Shown here: positions 1 through 7,392 of the stretch, piece by piece | Numbering within the stretch: the first letter of the stretch is position 1 | Layout of the letters: each line of letters begins with the position of its first letter | Source of the DNA: CAYXDO01 sp964463485 | GTDB lineage: Bacteria > Myxococcota > Kuafuiibacteriia > Kuafuiibacteriales > Kuafuiibacteriaceae | DNA: 64,000 nt | Assembly: GCA_964463485.1 (NCBI GenBank) | Contig: CAYXDO010000017.1 | Location: 38,892 to 102,891 of the forward strand | Direction: 5' to 3' | Program-made: the position numbers and the translations under genes | The notes under the pieces: model-generated | Databases searched by the model: none | Seen by the model: only the letters and a program-made list of their open reading frames with translations | What the model was told of the DNA's origin: nothing

Positions 1-11
1 GCCGCCTCGGA

Positions 12-2537
12 TCACTGCAACGCGATGTCGAGGAAGTACGTGGGGACGACGGTCTGCTCGTTATAGCCAGCGACCCGAAGGTAGTAGGTGCCAGGAGCGA
101 GGTTGGTCGCGGCAGCATCTCCACCAGGGCCACCGACGATGGCCGAGCAGTACACTCGATTGGCCACGTCGATGTCGTCGTTTTCGGCGATCGCTACGCC
201 GGTCCCGTCCACGAGTTGAATGAACGTGTCACCAAAGGCCTCGCAGCTCGTCGGATCACCGAAGTGGCTGTAGGTCTGGGCGCGCAGCGTCCGGTTGGCT
301 CCGGCGGGGATCTCGAACTGGAACCAGTCCTCGTCCTCGATCCGAATGGTGCCCGCGAACGAGTAGGTGAGACCGCTCTGCGCCATGGGCGTAGCCTCCG
401 TGCGCGAGTTGTTCGGCTCGACCTCGCTCACGAAGCCAGTCTCCCAACCGCACACCGAGGAGCAGCCGTCGCCGTTTGCAGGGTTGGCGTCGTCGCAGAT
501 CTCACTTGCGAGCGTCTCGATGACTCCATTGCCACATCGCGGATCGACGATCCCGATTTGGATGGGCATCTGCGCCGCAGGCTGACCGTAGATGTTCTCG
601 ACTGTGAGGTAGTAGGTGCCCGGCGCGAGGTCCGCCGCGAAGCCGGTGACCCGTGGGTCGAGGAACGCGCAGATGATCGATCCGTCTTGAGCCTGGAACG
701 TGTCGAAACGTCCAAGAGGCGCCCACTGGGCGTCCCACAGCGCGAGGCCGGGGTACGGAGCGCAATCCGTGGTGTCGCCGATCGTGGCGGTCAACGCCGA
801 GCCTGGATTCACGATGTGGATTTCGTAGGCGCGGATGTCTGTCTCGCTTCGGATGTCGACGGTGGTGTTGAGTCCAGGCGGGCTGATCACTGCGACCGGC
901 TCGGCGATGCAGGTAGCGTTGCAGCCGTCGCCCGCCGTGGTGTTGCTGTCGTCGCAGACTTCGCCGTCTTCGATGATGCCGTTGCCGCAGCCGGGTCCGA
1001 AGATTCGGATATCGACTTGGTACTGCGTCAGGTCGGTGTAGCCGAAGACTTGGACGTAGTAGGTGCCGGGGCCGAGCTCTTGAGGCGGAATCTTGGAGCA
1101 CGTGTTACCACCCTGCGTGTCGATGTCATCGTTGCCCGCGAAGGCTTCGAACGAGTCGTCGAGGATGAGGAGCAAGCTGTCGTTGTTCGGCGGCAGGCAC
1201 TCTGGGGCAGCAGGTACGCCGAGCGTAGCCTCGACGTAGGCGGTCGAGGTGAGCGTGAGCTGGATGTAGCGGCTGGTGCCCTCCGCGAGCATGCCGCTGA
1301 AGGACTGCGCGCCGTCGGGTCCGGTCAGCGTTCCGTCGATCTCGGCCTGGCAGGTCGCGTTGCAGCCGTCGCCGGCGGTGGTGTTCTCATCGTCGCACTG
1401 CTCGCTGCGACCGGCCTCGGTGATGCCGTTGCCGCAGCCGGGCTCGACGAGCTCGACGGTGAGGACGTAGCTGCCCGTCGCGATGTTGCCTTGGCCGTCG
1501 TCGTAGCCGCGGACGGACAGGTAGTAGGTGCCGGCGGGGAGGTTCTGTGCGTAGTCGGCGGTGGCTGCGCTGATGCGGGAGCAGTACTGGCCGCCCTGCG
1601 TGTTGATGTCGTCATTCTCGCCGAGGACGGTCTCGCCGTCGGGGCCGTAGAGCGCGAGGATCGTGTCGACCGTGCAGCCCATGCCATCGTCGTCGTTCGT
1701 CTGCGCGATCAAGTTGCCGCCTTCGGGCACGGTGATCACGTAGAAGTCGACGTCGCCGGCCGGATCGAGCGCGCCTTCGGCGGTGTCGGTGAAGGTGCTG
1801 GCCGTTTGGTACGTGTCGTTGGGCTCGGCATCGTCTGCGCCGAACTTCGTCACGGTGACCTGCTCCGTATCGGGCGTGCCTTCGCCGTTGGCGGTCAGCT
1901 TGAAGGTCGTGGTGTCGGCGATGGTGATCCGGAAGGTACCGCTCGCGGTCCCCGGGAAGCCGGCCGCCATGACGCCGTTGGCTTCGAGCATGGTGCCGGT
2001 CGTGTTCATCGCCTCCCAGCTGAGCGTCACTTCTTGGGTTGCGCCGGAGAACATTCGTGGCGCGACGGTGAAGGAGGTGATCGAGGGCGCTCCCCCCATC
2101 ACCTGGGTCGCGGTGACGGTGACCTCGGAGGATTTCACGTCGGTGCCGTTCTTGGCCTCGAGCTTGAACGTGTTCGAAGCTTCGGCGAGCGGCGCGGTGA
2201 AGGAGCCTGCGGCGACCGCGTTGGCCGGCGCCATGTGAAGCTGGATGTCGCCCTTGAAGATGCGAACCTCAGCGGCGTTCTGCGTGGCCCACGACAGCAC
2301 AGTGGTCCCGCCGATCGTTCCCGCCATTGGAATCGCACCAAATGACGCGATCACTACGGAGTTGTTGTTGTTGTTGTTGTTATTGTTGTTGTTGTTGTTG
2401 TTGTTGTTGTTCGGTTTGTTGTTGTTGTTGTTGTCGTCTTCGTCGCCGCCACAAGCAGCCACGAGCAACAGGGCCGGCAGCCCGAGCAACAACAGCCCGG
2501 ACCTAAGCCCCCCCATAGTCGTCGATGTCATTCGCAT
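12..2537 (-). CDS. Lipoprotein with PPC-like domains and myxobacterial Cys-rich repeats
   Basis: Predicted surface or periplasmic lipoprotein of 841 aa. The N-terminus is a hydrophobic signal with lipobox VAAC (Cys about residue 29), followed by an acidic stretch and about 20 Asn residues acting as a linker. Two Ig-like segments follow (about 60-230), then several beta-rich PPC-type segments marked by repeated 'LAPGTYYLxV' and 'ENDDID' motifs. These alternate with three Cys-rich repeats of the CGNG...CDD...GDGC type (DUF4215/myxobacterial disulfide repeat). The start is supported by an AGGAGA ribosome site just upstream of ATG 2537. No catalytic domain is visible. PPC and DUF4215 modules usually occur in secreted proteins of Myxococcota; the role here is unknown, perhaps adhesion or display. 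Confidence 0.85.
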   Translation of the reverse strand: MRMTSTTMGGLRSGLLLLGLPALLLVAACGGDEDDNNNNNKPNNNNNNNNNNNNNNNNNSVVIASFGAIPMAGTIGGTTVLSWATQNAAEVRIFKGDIQLHMAPANAVAAGSFTAPLAEASNTFKLEAKNGTDVKSSEVTVTATQVMGGAPSITSFTVAPRMFSGATQEVTLSWEAMNTTGTMLEANGVMAAGFPGTASGTFRITIADTTTFKLTANGEGTPDTEQVTVTKFGADDAEPNDTYQTASTFTDTAEGALDPAGDVDFYVITVPEGGNLIAQTNDDDGMGCTVDTILALYGPDGETVLGENDDINTQGGQYCSRISAATADYAQNLPAGTYYLSVRGYDDGQGNIATGSYVLTVELVEPGCGNGITEAGRSEQCDDENTTAGDGCNATCQAEIDGTLTGPDGAQSFSGMLAEGTSRYIQLTLTSTAYVEATLGVPAAPECLPPNNDSLLLILDDSFEAFAGNDDIDTQGGNTCSKIPPQELGPGTYYVQVFGYTDLTQYQVDIRIFGPGCGNGIIEDGEVCDDSNTTAGDGCNATCIAEPVAVISPPGLNTTVDIRSETDIRAYEIHIVNPGSALTATIGDTTDCAPYPGLALWDAQWAPLGRFDTFQAQDGSIICAFLDPRVTGFAADLAPGTYYLTVENIYGQPAAQMPIQIGIVDPRCGNGVIETLASEICDDANPANGDGCSSVCGWETGFVSEVEPNNSRTEATPMAQSGLTYSFAGTIRIEDEDWFQFEIPAGANRTLRAQTYSHFGDPTSCEAFGDTFIQLVDGTGVAIAENDDIDVANRVYCSAIVGGPGGDAAATNLAPGTYYLRVAGYNEQTVVPTYFLDIALQ
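2361..2434. repeat. GTT trinucleotide microsatellite coding poly-Asn
   Basis: A nearly uninterrupted run of GTT on the plus strand (AAC on the coding strand) broken by one ATT and a CGGTTT interruption. It encodes the Asn linker just after the lipidated Cys of the lipoprotein gene on the minus strand. Copy number is likely to vary by slippage; changes in whole units keep the frame. Confidence 0.9.
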
Positions 2538-2637
2538 GATTCTCCTGGCGTGATGGTCTCCCGCGCGGCGGAACTAGCCCACGAGGGAGGCGACTGGGTC
2601 AAGAGCGACGTGGCTCCATCGTTCGCTCGTCCGACCC

Positions 2638-4677
2638 TCAGAAAGCAGCCGATAGAAAACCGACGCTCCTGAGCACGGGCCCCACCGACACGTCGAGCTC
2701 GGCGTCGGACGCGATGACATTCTTCTGCACCAGCTCGAAGTGGTAGCGAGCCGACAGTGCCCCGATGGAGTAGTCGAACGTGATGTACGGCCGGAGCTTC
2801 GTCGTTTCGTAGTCGACGAAGTCGGGCGCTCCGCCAGCGTACGTTCCGCTTCGGCCGACTTCGTTCCACGCATCGAATCCAAGCCCGAGCTCGACCGAGA
2901 GCTCCTCGAAGGGCCGCGCGCTCGCGCCCACTTTGGCCCGGAAGATCCCAGCTTCGTAGTCGTCTTCGTCGAAGAGGTCGCTTCGGAGGTCGGTGTCGAC
3001 GATGTACTTCGCCTTGGCCAACAGCTTCGCGCCAGGCCACCACGTGGGCTTCAGCGTTGCCTTGCCCACGAACAGCATCGAACGCCGGCCCTGATCCCTC
3101 GCGTAGACGGTCCTCAAATCTCGCCCGCGGTCGTTGGTGTTCGCGTAGCTGTAGAGATCGGTGTCAGTGAAGCCAGTGAAGCCGCCGAAGCCCGGATACA
3201 CGTCCATGTCTCGGCCCTGCTGGTCGGTGTTGTATTCGATCAGCGTGGCCTCGACGCTCGCGTCGACGAAGTCGGAAGCCGCGTTGAACATCGCGGTCGC
3301 GCCGTGCCAACCGACGACCGATTCGTAGAACACGTCGGTGAAGTCGATCAGCTCGTTGGCTACGTTGAGCGTCGGGACTTGGCCGCCGTCCATGAAGCCA
3401 TCGGTGAGCAGGATGTCATCCTCTCGCCGCGCTCCGGCGACCGCGTTGAAGTCCGAGCCGATGTTGAAATATTCGAAGTCGAGCGACAGGCCGTCGCCCA
3501 GCAGGTCGGGCAGGCCCACGCGCAACGTCGCCGCGACGTCGGTGGTCGTGTCGAACACGACGTTGGAAAATCCAAGGCCTCCGCGCGCGAGGTTCGAGAC
3601 GTAGGCGGGATTCGGGTCGTTGTGCGACAACGCGAGCACACCCTTGATTCGCACGGGATCGATACTCGAGACCTCCGCGGTGAGCGAAGCATTGGCGCCC
3701 AAGAAACGAGGCTCCACGGCAGTGACGTAGTCGCGCGGGTCGGCCGTGTTGGAAGATCCAGGTGCGTCCGGGTCATCGAGATCGGCCTCCTCGTCGAGGG
3801 TCACCGCGGCATTGAGCGTCAAACGCACCGCGTCGAAGCTCTTCGGAGTGCCGACGCGTAAGGCGTAGATCGCGTCTCGAGCCCAGAACGGATTCGTCAA
3901 GAGCGGCTCCTCGAGCCCGTTGTAGTTCGCGGTTCCGAACAACTTGGCGAGCGCGATTCGAGCCACCAAGAGATCGAATCCGCCTGGTGACGCTGCCAAG
4001 AAGAGCCCCTTGGCGTTGAAGCGGTCGATGTAACGCACCTTCCCCACGGTGAACGCGTCGAAGTAGGACAGGTCGCTCGAGCCGGCCAAGAACCAGTCGA
4101 GAAACGGCAGCGGCTCGTTGATGCGTGCGTAAATGCCGCGAAGCTGCAAGGGCGCCGAGTGATTCTGGCCCAAGCTCTCGCCGCTCGCGTCCGCCGCGTC
4201 GGCGAGGTCTCCGTTTTCGAACCAATCGGCGAAGTCTTGACCGTAGCGAGATTGAATGCGGAAGCCGACTTCGATTCGGGGCGAAGGCCGCCCGATCAAC
4301 GACAAGCCGAGCTCGGGGCAGGCGCCGTTGTCCCCGGAGTAGTTGTCTCCGCGCGGATGCGGATTGCCGTAGGTCACGCAGCCCTGACTCGAGTTGTTGC
4401 GGAAGAGCCACTTGATGTAGGCGTCGGCCTTTAGCTCGATCGCCGAAGGCGCAGAAGCCGCCGGCTTGGCGCCCGCGCTCGCAGACTGCATCTCCTCACG
4501 AAGGTCGTCGCGCAGCTTCTCGATGTAGTCGAGCTGCGCGTCGTTGAAGGGCAGCTCGTCGGACGCGTTCGGCTGAGCGTCTGGAGCGACCTCGCCCTCG
4601 GCGGGCTCTTGGCCGAGGGGTGGCTCCTCGGCGCCTTCGGCCGCAAACAGCCCAAGACAAAGCAGAAGTGAATTCAT
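2638..4677 (-). CDS. Predicted outer-membrane beta-barrel protein
   Basis: About 679 aa from ATG 4677; an in-frame TTG at 4686 would add three residues. A short hydrophobic signal (MNSLLLCLGLFAAEG) is followed by a Pro/Glu-rich segment and a region with coiled-coil character ('DYIEKLRDDLREEM'). The remainder alternates short polar and aromatic strands (for example 'LRPYITFDYSIGALSARYHF') and ends in Phe, as expected for a porin-like barrel inserted by the BAM complex. It begins 10 nt after the stop of the upstream gene, so the two are probably co-transcribed. No family name is recognised. It could be a porin or a phosphate/alginate-type outer-membrane channel. Confidence 0.7.
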   Translation of the reverse strand: MNSLLLCLGLFAAEGAEEPPLGQEPAEGEVAPDAQPNASDELPFNDAQLDYIEKLRDDLREEMQSASAGAKPAASAPSAIELKADAYIKWLFRNNSSQGCVTYGNPHPRGDNYSGDNGACPELGLSLIGRPSPRIEVGFRIQSRYGQDFADWFENGDLADAADASGESLGQNHSAPLQLRGIYARINEPLPFLDWFLAGSSDLSYFDAFTVGKVRYIDRFNAKGLFLAASPGGFDLLVARIALAKLFGTANYNGLEEPLLTNPFWARDAIYALRVGTPKSFDAVRLTLNAAVTLDEEADLDDPDAPGSSNTADPRDYVTAVEPRFLGANASLTAEVSSIDPVRIKGVLALSHNDPNPAYVSNLARGGLGFSNVVFDTTTDVAATLRVGLPDLLGDGLSLDFEYFNIGSDFNAVAGARREDDILLTDGFMDGGQVPTLNVANELIDFTDVFYESVVGWHGATAMFNAASDFVDASVEATLIEYNTDQQGRDMDVYPGFGGFTGFTDTDLYSYANTNDRGRDLRTVYARDQGRRSMLFVGKATLKPTWWPGAKLLAKAKYIVDTDLRSDLFDEDDYEAGIFRAKVGASARPFEELSVELGLGFDAWNEVGRSGTYAGGAPDFVDYETTKLRPYITFDYSIGALSARYHFELVQKNVIASDAELDVSVGPVLRSVGFLSAAF

Positions 4678-4687
4678 GAGGAGCAAC

Positions 4688-5500
4688 TCAGCGACGAACG
4701 AAGCCGACTTCGGACAGCTTGGCCTTCTTCACGTCCGCGTTGCACTCGAACTTTGCCAACATCACATGCTGCGCGTCGGCCTCGTCGGCCTTGCCTTCGG
4801 CCTTGCCAGCCAACAGGTCCACGACCTGCGGGTCACCCAACCCGTCGCAGCCTCCGCCGAACCGGTGCTCCCCAGCCAACTCGTTGACACGCCGAGCCAA
4901 GATGTCTTCTGCGGCTGGAAATCCCTCCGCAGACAACATCAGCGCCTGCACACCCCAAGCCTTTGAGGGCTTGCCACCGAGCTCCGAAGCCTTGACCCGA
5001 GCCACCAGCTTCTTGCCCCGCGCTTCGGTGCGCGACGGGATCACGATTCGCTTCTTCAGGAACGACGCCTTGGCGTCGATCTCCCCCACGAGCTTGCTCG
5101 AGGGATGCGGCGAGATCAGCACGACCTTGTCCCAGTAAGAATCCCCCGCGAACTGAACCCAAGCACCTGGCACCGTCTTCTTCTCCCCGGAGCGCTTTTT
5201 GCCGTCGATGTCCAAGTACACGTGCACGAGCTGGAGCGAAAAGCCGTTGCCGCCCCAGTCGCCGGAGTTGAACGGATCCGTGACCGGTTCGGCGAGCTCG
5301 ACCTCGAGGACGACGTCGTCCCCGTCCTCCCGGATCGTGAGCCCCAGCATGTCGAACGCCGCCGGCGTGTACGGCTTTCCAGTGGGATAGCTGATCTTGC
5401 CACCTCCGTTGTCGTCCCCCTTGGGATCCTTGAACTCGAGGGGTTCGGCGAGCGCCGAAGACGTCGCGAAAAGAGCAGCGAGCGCGAGGTGAGTCCGCAT
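4688..5500 (-). CDS. Secreted protein with glucodextranase C-terminal-like domain
   Basis: 270 aa from ATG 5500. An upstream in-frame start would overlap the divergent kinase promoter and add an Arg-rich tail before the signal peptide, so it was not used. The signal peptide is MRTHLALAALFATSSALA. The mature part is rich in Asp and beta strands, with 'FKDPKGDDNGGGKISYP' near the N-terminus and 'NGFSLQLVHVYLDIDG'. These resemble the DOMON-like C-terminal domain of glucodextranase and pullulanase-type proteins, a carbohydrate- or surface-binding fold. It is upstream of, and probably co-transcribed with, the outer-membrane barrel gene. The assignment is from motif memory; binding specificity is unknown. 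Confidence 0.6.
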   Translation of the reverse strand: MRTHLALAALFATSSALAEPLEFKDPKGDDNGGGKISYPTGKPYTPAAFDMLGLTIREDGDDVVLEVELAEPVTDPFNSGDWGGNGFSLQLVHVYLDIDGKKRSGEKKTVPGAWVQFAGDSYWDKVVLISPHPSSKLVGEIDAKASFLKKRIVIPSRTEARGKKLVARVKASELGGKPSKAWGVQALMLSAEGFPAAEDILARRVNELAGEHRFGGGCDGLGDPQVVDLLAGKAEGKADEADAQHVMLAKFECNADVKKAKLSEVGFVRR

Positions 5501-5631
5501 GCGCGCACAAAACGGGCAGTTCGGTCGCAAGTCAACCGACGGGCGGAGGACAAACCGCGCTCGCGCTCGGACCCGCACCGCGGCCACGCTGTGGACACCC
5601 ACACGGATTCTGCGATGATTCGTGCTGGCTC

Positions 5632-7392
5632 ATGAGCCGCGGAGACGCCAAGCGGCCCGACCTGGGCCTCAACGACGAGCCCACCGAGTGGTCGGACGCG
5701 TCCGAGAGCGCACGCCGCAGGCACGGCGAAAAAACCGGTGACGTGCCCACCCGATCCATCCGTGAACCGGGAGACCGGCATCGACCCTCAGACGAACCCC
5801 CGGTTCGGGACACCAGGATTGGCACGACCCTCGTGGGCCGGTACCGCGTCGAACAGCTCGTGGGCAAAGGCGGGATGGGGCGGGTGTACCTCGCCACTCA
5901 GCTTCCGCTCAACCGACCGGTCGCCGTCAAAATTCTGAGTCCTGAGTTCCAGAAGAAAGATCCCCAATTTCCTCGGCGGTTTTTTCTCGAGGCCGCGACC
6001 GCCGCGCAACTCAACCATCCGAACACGATCACCGTCTTCGACTACGGAGAGACCGAAGAGGGCGAGCTCTTCATCGCGATGGAGTTTCTGAAGGGTCGCC
6101 CTTTGTCGCGGGCGATCTCGGCGGACGGGCCTTTTTCAGCCGAGCGCACGCTCCACGTGTCCATGCAAATCGTCCGGGCGCTTCGTGAAGCGCATCAAAA
6201 AGGTATCATCCATCGGGATTTGAAACCCGGCAACATCATGCTCTTGGCCGAAGGTGACGACGTGGACTACGCCAAGGTCCTCGACTTCGGGCTGGTGAAG
6301 CTCTTCCACACCGACACGAGCAATCACCAGAAGCTCTTCGAACAACTCTCGAACGAGAACGACGCCGAAGAGGTCGGGGAGCTCACGCGGGCCGGCATGT
6401 TCCTCGGCTCTCCAAAGTATATGTCTCCGGAGCAGATCGAGGGTCGCCCGCTCGATCCGCGGACCGACATCTACTCACTCGGCGTAATCATGTTTCAGAT
6501 GTTGGCGGGCCGCGTCCCCTTCCGCGGCAATGCCAGCGTCGAAATCATCTACAAACACGTCAATCAACCCGTCCCAGCGATCCACGAAGTGAACCCGGAG
6601 GCCGACGCGCCGCCCGAGCTCGAGCGACTCGTCGCTCGGTGCCTCGAAAAGAGCCAACACCTTCGGCCCGCGTCGATGGCCGACCTCCTGCTGGAGATGA
6701 AAGACGTCCGTCGGCTGATTACGGGCGTGAGCTCGGTGAGCGGCCTGTCGCTCGACTCGATCGGTCAGTACGCGGCGGCTTCCCTTCCCCCCGCCCCATC
6801 GCTTCCGCCCGCGACGGTGACTACACCCCCCAAGGAGGCCGCGTTCACCGATTCGGTCATCCCGGATGATGCGCCGAGCGTGCCACTCGAGCGTCGTTCC
6901 AACCCAGTCAAAGCCAATGCCCGACCCCCGGTGCGATGGGTTCCGATCGTTTTTGCGGGGCTCGCGTTACTGTCCGTTGGCATCGGTGCGTTCGTGCTCT
7001 CGCAGCCTGCGCCGGAGCCTCCCGTGGTCGCGCCGCCCGTGCCCGATCCGGAACCCGAGAGAGTGACGACTCAGATTCACTTCGAGAGTCGTCCCGACCA
7101 GGCCGACGTCTTCGAGAACGAGGTCCGAGTCGGCCGCACTCCGCTCGATCTCGAAGTCACCACCGCTCCGAACGACTCTCCGTCGCACCGCTTCGTGTTC
7201 AAGAAGGAAGGCTTTCACGACGAGCTCGTCGAGGAGCGCTTGGAGGGCGCGCGCCTGCGGATCGTGGCGACACTCAAACCCGTCGAGCCCGAGGTGAAGC
7301 CGCCGCCGCTGGTCGCTCCGAAGAGGTCTCCGTCCGTGAAGAAGACGGTGCCGCCAAAATCCCCGCCTGACTACAAAGAGAACCCATATTGA
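5632..7392 (+). CDS. Hanks-type Ser/Thr protein kinase with PEGA domain
   Basis: 586 aa. A disordered N-terminus precedes a kinase domain at about residues 65-360. It has the glycine loop GKGGMGRVYLA, the VAVK lysine (K100), HRDLKPGN (about 193-200), DFG (about 218) and the activation-segment SPKYMSPEQ, so all catalytic residues are present. A single membrane segment at about 439-457 (PIVFAGLALLSVGIGAFVL) separates the cytoplasmic kinase from an extracytoplasmic PEGA-like beta domain and a Pro/Lys-rich tail. It is the first gene of a coupled operon: its TGA overlaps the ATG of the TonB-receptor gene as TGATG. It probably transmits an envelope signal to cytoplasmic targets; the substrates are unknown. 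Confidence 0.95.
   Translation: MSRGDAKRPDLGLNDEPTEWSDASESARRRHGEKTGDVPTRSIREPGDRHRPSDEPPVRDTRIGTTLVGRYRVEQLVGKGGMGRVYLATQLPLNRPVAVKILSPEFQKKDPQFPRRFFLEAATAAQLNHPNTITVFDYGETEEGELFIAMEFLKGRPLSRAISADGPFSAERTLHVSMQIVRALREAHQKGIIHRDLKPGNIMLLAEGDDVDYAKVLDFGLVKLFHTDTSNHQKLFEQLSNENDAEEVGELTRAGMFLGSPKYMSPEQIEGRPLDPRTDIYSLGVIMFQMLAGRVPFRGNASVEIIYKHVNQPVPAIHEVNPEADAPPELERLVARCLEKSQHLRPASMADLLLEMKDVRRLITGVSSVSGLSLDSIGQYAAASLPPAPSLPPATVTTPPKEAAFTDSVIPDDAPSVPLERRSNPVKANARPPVRWVPIVFAGLALLSVGIGAFVLSQPAPEPPVVAPPVPDPEPERVTTQIHFESRPDQADVFENEVRVGRTPLDLEVTTAPNDSPSHRFVFKKEGFHDELVEERLEGARLRIVATLKPVEPEVKPPPLVAPKRSPSVKKTVPPKSPPDYKENPY

Noticed and set aside
216..2345. 709-aa open frame on the plus strand opposite the first lipoprotein gene
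   Set aside because: Antisense shadow. The minus-strand frame has a lipobox, a ribosome site and recognised repeats, whereas this one is Arg/Val/Ala-rich without any motif.
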